Below the pieces are notes generated by a model that saw only the letters and a program-made list of their open reading frames with translations, had not been told where the DNA came from and searched no databases. 64,000 bases of DNA, taken from Histomonas meleagridis (Eukaryota; Parabasalia; Tritrichomonadida; Dientamoebidae). The position numbers and the translations under genes are program-made. This document shows, piece after piece, positions 20,676 to 30,762 of the stretch (the stretch's first letter is position 1; each line of letters starts with the position of its first letter). The DNA is taken from the NCBI GenBank assembly GCA_020186115.1, contig WSYJ01000060.1:2666001-2730000 (forward strand), read 5' to 3'.

Positions 20676-21437
20676 ATGAAAAACGAATAATAGGGTATTA
20701 TTGTATAGATATATATTAGAAATAATAAATTAGATAATAATGTGTTTTGAATGATTTTCGTATCAAATTAATTTTGGAGTTTATATAATAAATCTTGAAA
20801 ATAATTGTGGCAATGTAGAAAATGAATATCAATAAATTGCATATAATTGTAAGATAAATAAATATTTATATTTTCTTATTGTATAATTTTTTGAGATAAT
20901 CTGAATGTTAATGAAAAATTGATTTCAAAAAATATGCATAAATATTTCAAAAATATTTTTCTAAATTATGAATTTCTTTTTCAGAGAATGGTCTTTGAAA
21001 AACAAATATTTAATAATGAAAAATATGAAGAAATTGCATAAATTATCGCTAAGTTTCTATAAAAAACTAACAACCATAATAATTTTTACCTTATCATAAA
21101 TATGTCAAACTAAATTAAAATACATTATGATATAAACAATGGAAAAGTATAATTGATCTTCATCTCACAACATGATTTTTTTGCCTATGTCTGTTCGCAT
21201 TTTTTATCAAATTTCATATCGTCATTGAATTTCTTTAATACAAAAATAAGAATATTTTTATTATTTATCTAAGTATTTAAATAATTTCAAACATTTTATG
21301 ATTTACCTAATTATTTTGTTATTATTTTTAGAATATGAAAAAAAATAAGCATTTAGTAAAAAAAAGTCAAAAAAATATAGAATCATTGAATCGAACCATT
21401 GGAATACAAAATGAAAAACAGTAATTCTTCAAATAAG

Positions 21438-21650
21438 TTACATGAAATTCAAATACGTACAAAATTTATATATAATCATATTAACTTTCGAAAATGCAAT
21501 AAAAATTTTCACTCCCGAAACGAATATTATAGATAAAATGAAATAAATCACATAAAAATATCTAATAAAACAATAAAAATAAAGTAATAGATGGATATTG
21601 TAAATATATTGAAATCGCAGATTATTAAAACCATTTTTAACAATATTCAT
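21438..21650 (-). other. 70-codon open frame in the MULE 3' region (copy A), probably not a gene
   Basis: An open frame starting MNIVKNGFNNLRFQYIYNIH is present in both MULE copies (here and at 48953-49165), with only three or four amino-acid differences. It is rich in Phe, Tyr and Ile, as any AT-rich frame would be. Conservation simply follows from the copies being nearly identical, so coding is unproven. Confidence 0.25.
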
Positions 21651-21816
21651 ATTTAATTCATTTTTTATAAAATACGTATATATTCTATTTATTTTATTAT
21701 TCGTAAATTAAAATAAATTAATATTATTACGAGATAAATATGTTTAGAAACCGATTTTCTTGTTTTAACTTTTAAGGTTTTTTCTATGCATTTTGATCGT
21801 AAAATTCGATTTTAAA

Positions 21817-22140
21817 CATATTTATCTCGGAAAATAACATTAATTAATAGCTCAAACATTGGAAATCATTTGGATGTGAAATGTTAATTATAATATCAAA
21901 ATATAAAAAAAACTCATTTTTTGATCTTCAAATGAATTGAACTCATGAACGACTAAATATCGAATCAATTTCATTAATAATAGATTATTAATAACCATTT
22001 ATAGAATCAAAATGTTAATAATGTAATAGAAAGCTTTTTTGATCTTGTTTTATTATGAAATTAAATATTTAAGTAAGTTATTCATTATAATTTTATTTGA
22101 TGATAAAATGAATCCTGTTCCTAATATTTTTTTCTTATAT
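21817..22140. other. Spacer between MULE copy A and the mariner element
   Basis: AT-rich sequence without a supportable gene. It lies between two independent transposon insertions. Confidence 0.4.
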
Positions 22141-23270
22141 CGGATGGTCCAAAAGTTCGTGCAACATGCCTTTTTCTGAATAAATAATAATTAGATTTTT
22201 TTTATTTATATATTCCAATAGTACTCCCCTCCGTTGTTAATTACCCATTTAAGACGGAGACACCATTCGCGGTATATTAGTTGTAATATTGACTTTTTTA
22301 TCGTGCTCAAAATTTCGACGATTTTTTGAATCAAGGCCTCCTCCCCATTGAACTGGTAATTTTTCAACTTTTTTTTTAAAAACCCATATAGCCAGAAGTC
22401 ACAAGGAGCAATATCTGGAGAGTAGGGTGGGTGTGGCATGCGTGCAAGTCCATATTTTTTGATTTCATTTGATACACTATCGGAGTTATGAAATAGTGCA
22501 TTGTCCATATGAATCATGCAGCCTTTTGTACCAGTTACAGGTCTCCTTTCTCTTACCTTCTTATAAATGTTTTTAAGAACAACCTCATTCATAGATGTGG
22601 AATCAAATTTTTTTTCCTTTAGGTAAAGTCTGTATCAAAATAAACCCCTCCGTAGAAAAAAAATACTGATCATCGTTTTTCGAGTATTAATTAATTGTTT
22701 CGGATTTTCTGGACGCTGTGAATAAAAAGTAAGCCATTGAAAGGTATAATTAGATATCCGATAAAACCAAGATTCATCACTAGTAAATATGTTGATCCAT
22801 GAATATTTGTTGCCGAGTAAAATTGATAACATTTCTTTCCCCATCTCAACTCGACTAAGTTTGTTTGAATTCGTTAGTTGATGAGGGATTTATTTACAAT
22901 TAAATTTTTTGGACTTTAATTGTTCATGTAAAACACGTTATATTGTTGTTTTTGGTTCGTCTAATATATCTGCTATGTACCTGGCTGAAGAAAATGGTTC
23001 ATTGTTAAGAATATCGAGGATTTTGGAATCTAACCCCTTTTTGGGTCTCCCCGTAAGGGGTGAATCTTCGATGCTTTCTGATTTCTCTTCAAATCTCTCG
23101 AACCATTTCTTAATTGTTCTGGGTTGAGGAAACTTATGGCCATGAAATATGATCATTTCATGATATGTATCTTCAACTGATAATCCACGAAGAAAGCAAT
23201 AATGAAATACCGTTCGAATTTCTGTTTTGATTTTTAGGAAAAAAATGACGTATAAAATTTTAAACGTACA
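22141..23270 (-). mobile_element. Mariner-family transposon, degenerate
   Basis: A ~1.13 kb element whose left end reads CGGATGGTCCAAAAGTTCGT. The right end near 23245-23270 matches its reverse complement only loosely (about 15 of 25 positions), so the terminal repeats are decayed. TA dinucleotides lie beside both ends, the usual mariner target. The transposase remnant lies inside in reverse orientation. It inserted just downstream of the end of the ankyrin gene at 23372. Confidence 0.75.
22206..23230 (-). pseudogene. Mariner transposase (DD34D), broken into three frames
   Basis: The fragments, in reading order, are 23285-22938 (N-terminal helix-turn-helix DNA-binding part with RTIKKWFERFEE), 22844-22635 (first catalytic Asp in FTSDESWFYR) and 22592-22206. 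The last has the second Asp in IHMDNALFH and the third in PDIAPCDFWLYG. Exactly 34 residues separate the second and third Asp, which defines the mariner DD34D group. Frameshifts and stops separate the fragments, so no enzyme is made. The family cuts and pastes DNA at TA sites, and trichomonads are known to carry such elements. Confidence 0.85.
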
Positions 23271-23371
23271 TAACTCATTATACATTCACATAAGAAAAAA
23301 TATTTATATAGATAAAATATTCTACACATATAAGACTATTATATAATATAAAAGTTTTATTAAAATATCTT

Positions 23372-25296
23372 TTAGTTATCGATAACAATATTAAATGCTG
23401 TCAAAAATATTTTAAATAATTTCCAAATTTTATCTTGTAATTTTAAATAAAACATATAAATATTATTTTCAGCATTAATATCAATTCCTATTTGTTCAAG
23501 AAGTAATTTAACTATTTTTGTATAACCTTTTTGTGATGCGTTATTAAATGAATGTTTATATTTATGAAGTTAATATTTTGGCTAGAAACTGATTAAAAAG
23601 AATTAACACATTTCAACTAAAATTACTGAAGGAGCCATAAAAGACTTGCAGCTTTATATCTTTTAATTTAGGAGTAAAAACCGTTCAGTTGGAACATATC
23701 ACCACCTCTCATAAAATTACGAATTTGGGCGAGTGGATTGTATGTCGTTTTGTTGCATGAAGATTTGAACATTGTTTGTGTTGTGAAACGGATAATATCA
23801 ATTTAAAAAGTTGAGGAAACTGTATCAGGATGCCCCAAATATGCCTCATTGATTAGTTTAATTTCCTTATTTCATAAGATAATGAACAATAATTTTTAAT
23901 GATTATTTAAATCAAAAATATAATAATATGAAAAAAATGATTACAAAAATTTACTTTTACTATTTGAAATATTGTTAAGGTTTATCTTTTATTTATATAT
24001 TTAATAATGATAAATTAATTTTTTTCGTGTTGTTGTCATTTTCTTTTTGTTTAAGTAATTTAACTACTTCTGTATGATCATTTTTAGATGCATACATAAG
24101 TGCTGTCCAAAATAATTTAAATTATTTCCAAATATTATTTTGAAATCCAAAATTATTAAAATAAATATTAAATAAAACAAATAAATATCTCTAGTATTAA
24201 TATTAATTCTTTTTTGTTCAAGAAGTAATTTAACTATTTCTGTATGACCTTTTTCAGATGCACAAATAAGTGCTGTTTTAAATAATTTAAATAATTTCCA
24301 AATATTATTTTGAAATCCAAAATTATTAAAATAAATATTAAATAAAACAAATAAATATCTCTAGTATTAATATTAATTCTTTTTTGTTCAAGAAGTAATT
24401 TAACTATTTCTGTATGACCTTTTTCAGATGCACAAATAAGTGCTGTTTTAAATAATTTAAATAATTTCCAAATATTATTTTGAAATCCAAAATTATTAAA
24501 ATAAATATTAAATAAAACAAATAAATATCTCTAGTATTAATATTAATTCTTTTTTGTTCAAGAAGTAATTTAACTATTTCTGTATGACCTTTTTCAGATG
24601 CACAAATAAGTGCTGTTTTAAATAATTTAAATAATTTCCAAATATTATTTTGAAATCCAAAATTATTAAAATAAATATTAAATAAAACAAATAAATATCT
24701 TTAGCATTAATATCAATTCCTTTTTGTTCAAGAAGTAATTTAACTATTTCTGTATGGCCTTTTTGTGATGAGTATATAAGTGCTGTTTTAAATATTTTAA
24801 ATAATTTCCAAATATTATTTAAAAATATAAAATTATTAAAATAAATTTTAAATAAAACAAATAAATATCTCTAGTATTAATATTAATTCTTTTTTGTTCA
24901 AGAAGTAATTTAACTATTTCTGTATGACCTTTTTCAGATGCACAAATAAGTGCTGTTTTAAATAATTTAAATAATTTCCAAATATTATTTTGAAATCCAA
25001 AATTATTAAAATAAATATTAAATAAAACAAATAAATATCTCTAGTATTAATATTAATTCTTTTTTGTTCAAGAAGTAATTTAACTATTTCTGTATGACCT
25101 TTTTCAGATGCACAAATAAGTGCTGTTTTAAATAATTTAAATAATTTCCAAATATTATTTAAAAATATAAAATTATTAAAATAAATTTTAAATAAAACAA
25201 ATAAATGTCTTTAGCATTAATATCAATTCTTTTTTGTTCAAGAAGTAATTTAACTATTTCTGTATGACCTTTTTCAGATGCGTACATAAGTGCTGT
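23372..25296 (-). repeat. 170-bp tandem array of ankyrin mini-exons plus spacers
   Basis: Eight consecutive units have the ankyrin start at 25296, 25126, 24956, 24786, 24616, 24446, 24276 and 24106, a perfect 170-bp period. Several neighbouring units are identical or nearly so, spacers included, showing recent tandem duplication. Each unit has 99 nt that stay open (TALICASEKGHTEIVKLLLEQ and so on to DIYL) and 71 nt of AT-rich spacer. Beyond 24106 lie a shortened repeat, an insertion of about 450 bp (23549-24000), one more repeat (23540-23445) and a short terminal segment TAFNIVIDN with TAA at 23372-23374. The 170-bp period is not a multiple of three, so direct translation through the array is impossible. 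Confidence 0.85.
23549..24000 (-). other. Foreign insertion within the ankyrin array, with a protein-like remnant
   Basis: About 450 bp interrupts the ankyrin periodicity. Its minus strand near 23680-23790 can be read as a fragment (CNKTTYNPLAQIRNFMRGG) that looks protein-like but is bounded by stops. I do not recognise it; it may be a piece of another mobile element or surface gene. No terminal repeats were found. Confidence 0.3.
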
Positions 25297-25337
25297 ATAA
25301 AATAATTTAAATAATTTCCAAATATTATTTTGAAATA

Positions 25338-26533
25338 TTAAATTATTAAAATAAATTTTAAATAAAACAAATAAATATCTTTAGCATTGATATCAATTCC
25401 TTTTTGTTCAAGAAGTAATTTAAATATTTCTATATTGCCAATTTCAGAAGAAGCAACAAATGCTTTTTCAAGATCAATATTTTCAAGGAAGCATTTGGTT
25501 AAAAGAATATTACGACTTTTTATTATATCAGAAGAAATTCCATCTAATTTTATATTTTCGTTTTCTTTAAAAAACAAAAACAATTCATAATTACTGCAAA
25601 TAATACATTTTTTTGCCAACTGATTAAAATTTGGAGTACCAAAAATTTTATTTTCATAAATATAATCAAAGATATCATTTCGATGAAATTCTATTACATT
25701 TTCAAGTGAATTTGAGAATGATGAATGGTTTTGTTCACATAAATGAATAATTTCAAGATTTCCACCTGCAACTGCATATTTCCCCGCATTCATTAACCTT
25801 GCATTATTTAATAATAAATACTTAAAACATTTAATTGATCCGAAAAATGCTGCATAATCAATTAATGTAACTGCATTTTGATTAATATATGAATATCTTT
25901 CATAAAGTGATGGCTTAATTAGTTGACTAAAATCAAAATTTGGTTGTGATGATATTTCTTGAAGTTTTTCTATTTCATCTTTTCGAATTATTTTCGCAAT
26001 TTCATTCGGATTAACTCCTTCTTTAATTAATTGCTTATGAAGTTCCCAATTATTCTTTGATAGCTTTTCAATATTACATTTTATCTCATCATTAAATTGA
26101 TCAAAATTAAAATGGGATGATTCAATTTCATTTTGAGTTTTATAATGTATAAAATATAATGTTTTCTTGTTTTTAACTACATTTGGGTTTATCACTTCTT
26201 TTTCGATCAACTTTTCAAGTAAAAAATTTGATTCTTGTGTACCTAAATCGAGAAGTAATTGTGTAAAAAGATCTGTAATAGTATGGTCTTTTTTTGTTTA
26301 TTAATAACTTTTATAAAATTTAAACATATATCAAAGTCAAGTATTCTTGCTACAAAATATCTGTATGTTAAATTGCATAAGGTGTAATTTATTGAATTAC
26401 TACTAAACGAACTTAAAATCCTTGCTACTGACTCCTCGATATTTGTAAAATTCAATTCTCGTATGATTTTTTGAATTAACACAAGGCCTTGAAGGCATTT
26501 CACTTGTTCTTCATTTGTTAACCTCTGTTCCAT
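25338..26533 (-). pseudogene. DUF3447/ankyrin gene B, N-terminal segment with a frameshift
   Basis: The gene starts at an ATG at 26531-26533, preceded by TTTTCACTGG, an initiator-like TCACT. The first 80 or so residues (MEQRLTNEEQVKCLQ) run into a 7-A tract at about 26285-26295, after which the family sequence continues in another frame (TITDLFTQLLLDLG...). From 26210 the ORF is intact for 290 residues. It carries the DUF3447 core TLIDYAAFFGSIKCFKYLL and ends INAKDIYLF at the start of the first spacer of the 170-bp array. The shift lies in a homopolymer, so it may be a sequencing error, a true inactivation or slippage. If it is an error, the gene spans 23372-26533. Confidence 0.7.
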
Positions 26534-26637
26534 TGTAATACCAGTGAAAATTATCCAAATTTTATAGCTGCCTCAACTTAAAAAATCGTTAATCATTTTG
26601 AATTAATAAATATTATATATATTTTGCATATACGGAT

Positions 26638-26710
26638 GCCATCGTAGCTCAATCGGCTAGAGCATAAGACTCTTAATCTTGGGGTTGCGGGTTCGAGTCC
26701 CGCCGGTGGC
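26638..26710 (+). tRNA. tRNA-Lys (CTT)
   Basis: Complete cloverleaf. The acceptor GCCATCG pairs with CGGTGGC, the D stem is GCTC/GAGC, and the anticodon stem is TAAGA/TCTTG with loop CTCTTAA (anticodon CTT, reading AAG). The T stem is GCGGG/CCCGC with loop TTCGAGT. No intron is present. TTTTTT follows as a polymerase III terminator, and CCA is not encoded. Confidence 0.95.
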
Positions 26711-26897
26711 TTTTTTATTTGTTTTTTGAATCTTCTTTTGATTTTCAATAATATAAAAAACATTTTGATCAGTAAAACAAAATATAAAGTTCAACCACAT
26801 GGAAACAAGCTTTATTAAACAATTCATTTTTGTTAAAGACCATTGCAGTGAAAGATTTTTGCTATATTAAAAATTTTTTACAACAAAAAAATCTGAA

Positions 26898-27776
26898 CTA
26901 AAAATCAAACAAGTCAAACGAAGCGTCAAAAGATGTATCATATTTAAATGAAGGATCAATATCACTGATTCCATCACTGCTATCTTGCAATTCATCCTTT
27001 ATTTGTATCTCCTCAGTTTTTATTGGATTTTCTGTTTGGATTGAAGAGTCAATGTAATTTAAATGGTTTTGATTTGGCTGAAAATTAATAGAATTTGTTC
27101 CAACATTGACTCCATTGTATTGGCTAATGGGCGGCTGCATGGTAGGTTGAACAGCGTTTTGTGGAAACATATTTGGTGGATATTGATATAACGTATGTGG
27201 AATTCCAATTGGCGCCATTTGGCCATATGTGTTAATGGGAATGGTTTGGATTTGTTGCATTGGTACTTGGTGGTATATTGTTGCATGTGGAATCGCTATC
27301 ATTGCATTGGCTGGATATAATGGAATCATAGGAACAAGTGGCGATTCATATTTTTGTCTAACATCCATTCGCTCTTGATTAAGAAGCTTTTCGCGGCTTT
27401 GTCTGTTCATCATTGCTGTCCAATGATTTTTTACATTTACATCGGAACGACTTTCGAAAAAGAGAGCGATCTTTGCCCACCTGGGGCCCAACTCAGCATA
27501 CTTTTTTTCGAGAAGAATTTCCTCTTCTTGTGTCCATGGATCGTTTTTTATATTTGGAGAAAGATAGTTTTTGTACCTTTCACGACATTGACGTGCAGTT
27601 CTATTTTTCATGCAAGAGGCAATTACTGACCAGTTTCCTTCTCCATGTTGTTGAACAATTCTTTTTAATGTTTCATCTTCTTGTTTTGAGAATTTATGTC
27701 TAAGATTGCCACCAACTTTTGGCTTTGGCCACTTTGGTTTTTCATCATGTGGACTATTATTTTCGGTCTTTTGCAT
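26898..27776 (-). CDS. R2R3-type Myb DNA-binding protein
   Basis: The 292-residue transcription factor has two Myb repeats. The first is at about 27-73 (FSKQEDETLKRIVQQHG, W49, ending ARQCRERYKNYL). The second is at about 80-125 (PWTQEEEILLEKKYAELG, W81, W100, ending VKNHWTAMM). The first Trp of the first repeat is replaced by Phe29, a tolerated substitution. Each repeat forms a helix-turn-helix that reads AAC-type sites. In Trichomonas vaginalis, Myb proteins of this class control promoters, and the window has many AACGG-type motifs that could be targets of such factors. The C-terminal half is low-complexity (Pro, Gln, Asn) with acidic patches, plausibly an activation region. Confidence 0.9.
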   Translation of the reverse strand: MQKTENNSPHDEKPKWPKPKVGGNLRHKFSKQEDETLKRIVQQHGEGNWSVIASCMKNRTARQCRERYKNYLSPNIKNDPWTQEEEILLEKKYAELGPRWAKIALFFESRSDVNVKNHWTAMMNRQSREKLLNQERMDVRQKYESPLVPMIPLYPANAMIAIPHATIYHQVPMQQIQTIPINTYGQMAPIGIPHTLYQYPPNMFPQNAVQPTMQPPISQYNGVNVGTNSINFQPNQNHLNYIDSSIQTENPIKTEEIQIKDELQDSSDGISDIDPSFKYDTSFDASFDLFDF

Positions 27777-27937
27777 TGTAATGTTTCAACTTCTGGATCA
27801 AATTGTTTTCAAAACAATGTAAATACAACAAAAAGTGGAATTGTTATAATCGGTAACTTAATTTAAATGGTGTACACCATTTTGCAAAAGAAAATACACT
27901 TGTTTGGCACTTTTTATTTTTTCCGTTTAGATTTTAA

Positions 27938-28288
27938 ATGGACCAAGAAACTCTTCTCGCAGACTTCGACAAAGAAGTTGCAAGTAGATGTGAGCTTATC
28001 CGTGCTAATGCGGAAAACATATGCGCCAATTTACAATCATCACTTGAACTTACACTTCTTGCAATCCCTGAATCAGTCAGAAAAATGCCTCTTAAAATGC
28101 TTATTACTGATTTTGGAGGTGATACACAACGAGCAGCTGAATATTTATCCAAGAATCCAGTTCAAACCAAACCAATTGATTCTAAAGCATCAACCAAAAA
28201 TGCTGAATCTAAACCGATACGTCGTACAGCACCACGTAGTGTTAAGAAAGAACATTCAAAACCAAAACCCGTCAGTAAGAAAGTGTGA
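27938..28288 (+). CDS. Borealin-like small protein, candidate chromosomal passenger complex subunit
   Basis: The 116-residue ORF starts at the ATG at 27938. Residues 5-55 match the pattern of the borealin/Nbl1 N-terminal helix: LLADFDKEVASRCELIRANAE, then a second helix LELTLLAIPESVRKMPLKML. In known borealins the FDREVE...R and LPxxVRxM segments form a three-helix bundle with INCENP and survivin, which places Aurora B kinase on centromeres. The tail is basic and disordered (SKPKPVSKKV). The length suits the yeast Nbl1 (short) type better than vertebrate borealin. The call rests on these two helices only. It is divergent from the Myb gene, with about 160 bp between starts. Confidence 0.55.
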   Translation: MDQETLLADFDKEVASRCELIRANAENICANLQSSLELTLLAIPESVRKMPLKMLITDFGGDTQRAAEYLSKNPVQTKPIDSKASTKNAESKPIRRTAPRSVKKEHSKPKPVSKKV

Positions 28289-28309
28289 TTTATAAACAAT
28301 TTTTGTTTT

Positions 28310-29197
28310 TTATGTGCTACTAAATGAGCTAATCAATCTGGATGGATTAAGTAATTCGGAGTTTCTTCTTGAATTGTTCTGTTGCATAAGATACCCATTG
28401 TTCGAGTATAAGAAGAACGTAAGGGGAAGCGCCTCGAACAAAATTTCGCTGATTATGAAAATCGTAAACATCCCGGCAACGCAATCGCGCGGTATATTAA
28501 ACGCTATTCCTTGTACAAGAGTAATCGTACCACGACAAAGAAGAAAGATCGAAAGGATAATGGTGTACACAAGTAATTTTTTCTCATCTTGTGTTTCTTC
28601 GGCAAATGGATCATTTCGAAGACCGGCCTTAAAGAAAATTATAAAGATCACAAAAATGATGGCTAAAATTACATCACGCGAAATAGCTACAATTCCACTC
28701 CACGCAAAAGCAAAATGTGAATGAAAATAATCTTTTGGATTTATTTGGATAACAACGCCTGAGACATAAAGAAGATAAAAGATAACATTGTATATGATCA
28801 AAACAATTTTCATGTTTCGAAAGATTTTGAAATATTGTGTCGGAAGAATTTGATGACATATCGATAACCAAAATACAAGAACAAGAGTGTATGACGTGGA
28901 AACAAAATGTGCTGGAAGTTCGAGAAATATAAGACCGAAAATAGTAAGGCTTCGAGGTGAATAATCCTCTTGACTAATAAAAATTGAACATAAATCAAAA
29001 GCAAATTTGATAAACAGAACAACGGTGAATGTAATTCTAGTCGCAATGTTTAATTTTGGTAGATTTAGAAATTCTTTTCGATGTCTTATCAGAGGAATTA
29101 AGCCATAAAGAAAACAAATAAAGTATAGCCCAATCAAAAAATAATATCCCCATTCCCATTTTTTATCATGTATATGCAGACAATGAAGTATAGCCAT
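28310..29197 (-). CDS. Multi-pass (about seven-helix) membrane protein, TOM1/THH1-like
   Basis: The start is taken as the first ATG (29195-29197, MAILHCLHIHDKKWEW); the upstream GTG extension is not used in eukaryotes. Hydrophobic segments appear about seven times, for example YYFLIGLYFICFLYGLI near the N-terminus, ITFTVVLFIKFAFDLCSIFI, and a final IFIISEILFEALPLTFFLY. The size (295 residues), the WEWGYY start and the LFEALPLTFFLY end recall the THH1/TOM1/TOM3 family of seven-helix membrane proteins, but this is not certain. The C-terminal tail is Asn/Ser-rich and probably cytosolic. Its 3' end is close to the convergent borealin-like gene. Confidence 0.6.
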   Translation of the reverse strand: MAILHCLHIHDKKWEWGYYFLIGLYFICFLYGLIPLIRHRKEFLNLPKLNIATRITFTVVLFIKFAFDLCSIFISQEDYSPRSLTIFGLIFLELPAHFVSTSYTLVLVFWLSICHQILPTQYFKIFRNMKIVLIIYNVIFYLLYVSGVVIQINPKDYFHSHFAFAWSGIVAISRDVILAIIFVIFIIFFKAGLRNDPFAEETQDEKKLLVYTIILSIFLLCRGTITLVQGIAFNIPRDCVAGMFTIFIISEILFEALPLTFFLYSNNGYLMQQNNSRRNSELLNPSRLISSFSST

Positions 29198-29779
29198 TAT
29201 TTCTTTTTGCACAAATTCTGTTCTTCTATCGCTGTGAATTCAGAGATATTTTGAATAATACATTGATTTTTAAAAGAAGAATTTGTGGTTCAATATTATG
29301 TGGAGTTCAAAAAAGTGACATTGATCGTTTTGTGGTTGACATCCAATTGAAATTTGGGGATTGTGAGACTTCATAGAAAATATTGAATCATGTATTGAAA
29401 TTAGAAAAATTGAAGCTTGATGTACAAATCCTGCTCCGATTTTTTCATCTTCGAAATGATATATACATCAAGAATCTCCAGAAGATACCACTGCTACATC
29501 AACAGCACAAGGAGAAGAAAAGAAAAACATAATTAAAAAGCAGGATTACATTGAATGTTCATCAAAAAATTTTGTAAACCAATGTAAAATCATATTTTCT
29601 TCAACCAACATTGTTTTCAATATATATAGCTAGCAAACAAAATAATAAAATAATTCAAAAGAAATGGTTTTCATTTTTTGATGCTTTCTTTCTCCAACAT
29701 CCAGAAAGCATGTAAACTATTTAAAAATTGAATATATTTTAAGGTTTTTTCGGTTTGATGTTTTGGCCGACCTTTTGGA
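29198..29779. other. Intergenic region with a short dispersed motif
   Basis: There is no gene. At about 29350-29392 a segment (GGGGATTGTGAGACTTCATA followed by GAAAATATTGAATC) resembles one at about 40496-40532, and an inverted partial copy lies at about 40632-40663. The last bases before eL34 carry the TGGCCGACCTTTT element described separately. Confidence 0.45.
29764..29776 (+). promoter_or_regulatory. Ribosomal-protein promoter element TGGCCGACCTTTT
   Basis: The motif ends a few bases before the eL34 ATG. The same 13 bases lie immediately upstream of the uL13 gene on the opposite strand (about 32096-32108), and nowhere else that I noticed. In T. vaginalis a CCTTT element (called M5) acts as an initiator in ribosomal protein genes. 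This is probably the equivalent core promoter, extended by GGCCGA. Confidence 0.65.
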
Positions 29780-30151
29780 ATGGGTGATAACAGATACACA
29801 TTACGTCGCAGCAATCCTTACCATACACTCCGCAACCGTGTTGTTCCAGTTCGTACACCAGGAAACAGGCTTGTCGCCCACTATATCAAAAAGAGAGTGA
29901 AGGGCATGATCTGTGGTGAAACCGGAAAACCACTCCCAGGTATCAAACACTTACCAACAAAGAAGCTCGCCAGATTACCAAAGCACAAGCGCACAGTTTC
30001 CCGTCCATATGGAGGCGTTTATTGTGCATCTGTTGTTAAAGAAAGAATTATCAATGCATTCATGGAAGAAGAAGCTAGAGCAGCTGCTGAAAGGAAGGCT
30101 GCTGCAGAAAAGAAAGCTGCTGCTGAGAACAAAGGAAAGAAGGGCAAGTAA
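29780..30151 (+). CDS. RPL34: Large-subunit ribosomal protein eL34
   Basis: The 123-residue protein has clear eL34 features. The start is YTLRRSNPYHTLRNR, followed by TPGNRLVAHYIKKRVK. The family core follows (LPGIKHLPTKKLARLPKHKRTVSRPYGG). It sits on the large ribosomal subunit near the 5.8S/25S rRNA and is basic throughout. The C-terminal 30 residues are an Ala/Lys/Glu tail (AAAERKAAAEKK), common in this family. The ATG is a few bases after a TGGCCGACCTTTT promoter element shared with uL13, so the 5' UTR must be very short. Base composition is more GC-rich than that of the neighbours, as expected for a highly expressed gene. Confidence 0.95.
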   Translation: MGDNRYTLRRSNPYHTLRNRVVPVRTPGNRLVAHYIKKRVKGMICGETGKPLPGIKHLPTKKLARLPKHKRTVSRPYGGVYCASVVKERIINAFMEEEARAAAERKAAAEKKAAAENKGKKGK

Positions 30152-30264
30152 AACTCATAATATAATTTCTTAAACAAAATATCACAATTTTCACTAAGTC
30201 TGTTCGAAAAATGAATTATTTACTTGTATCGTTATGAAAATGAGTTTCTAAAAAAAATCATTTC

Positions 30265-30762
30265 TTATGATTCCGAATTATTTGCTTCTTCAAGAAAGAT
30301 ATTTTTTGTAGGAGCATACCTTCTTGCATACATTGAACCCATTGAATAATATCCAACATTATCTCCTAATCTGAGTAGATTTCCTGCCAAAGTATTAAGT
30401 GGACTATCTGGAACAGGCTCACCCATAAGGAGTTGAATTGCTGTACACATAGTTTGAATACCCCACGCTGGAGTCCATTCTGTTTTTAAGATATCCAAAC
30501 AAATTTCACCATTCTTAAATTTTATGTTTGGATGGAAAATAGGAGTGATAAATTTAGCTCTAGGTGGTTCTATTGGGTAACTTTCTGGTATATCGATTTG
30601 AAGTTCGAAGTAATGTCCTTCAAATGGAGTGCCATCAGGAGCTTTAATCATTGCAAACCATTCACGAAAATTATCGGTCTTTGTTTTTAAAAAGATTTCA
30701 TCGTTGTTCTCTCTTTTTGCTTTCTTCAGTTCCCTAAGAATTCTCTGTGCATCCCTCATCAT
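30265..30762 (-). CDS. Ubiquitin-conjugating enzyme E2
   Basis: 165 residues from the paired ATGs at 30757-30762 (MMRDAQRILRELKKAK). The longer frame upstream has no ATG before them. E2 enzymes carry activated ubiquitin on a cysteine and hand it to E3 ligases. The UBC fold is evident: FEGHYFELQIDIPESYP, the HPN motif at 77-79 (FHPNI), and active-site Cys88 in GEICLDILKTEW, then WTPAWGIQTM. The GEICLDILK text and the SPLN loop resemble the Pex4/UBC1-type general E2s, but the exact subclass is unclear. The gene is divergent from PEN-2 with 76 bp between the two ATGs, so the two share a promoter. It may work with the HECT ligase at 7221-14939, but linkage is not evidence of that. Confidence 0.9.
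   Translation of the reverse strand: MMRDAQRILRELKKAKRENNDEIFLKTKTDNFREWFAMIKAPDGTPFEGHYFELQIDIPESYPIEPPRAKFITPIFHPNIKFKNGEICLDILKTEWTPAWGIQTMCTAIQLLMGEPVPDSPLNTLAGNLLRLGDNVGYYSMGSMYARRYAPTKNIFLEEANNSES

Larger units (their letters stand above)
19056..21816 (+). mobile_element. Mutator-like (MULE) DNA transposon, copy A, internally deleted
   Basis: About 2.76 kb is nearly identical to the inverse of 48789-52066. Shared sequence starts at GAGACCATTAAC and ends at CGATTTTAAA. Copy A lacks about 0.5 kb relative to copy B. The break at about 20643 joins GCACAACA to TATTTTAAT, with the bases AACA shared by both sides, so the deletion looks microhomology-mediated. It removed the C-terminal SWIM-like region of the transposase. 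A 14-20 nt inverted repeat (CGAGATAAATATG ... CATATTTATCTCG) lies at the 3' edge around 21733-21832. I could not find convincing long terminal inverted repeats or target duplications, so the true ends are uncertain. Confidence 0.8.

Noticed and set aside
21438-21650. Second protein of the MULE element
   Set aside because: The frame is conserved only because the copies are nearly identical, and its composition is that of AT-rich noise.
23372-25296. CRISPR array or 170-bp satellite
   Set aside because: Repeats contain conserved ankyrin codons, spacers are also repeated, and no cas genes exist. It is a gene array.
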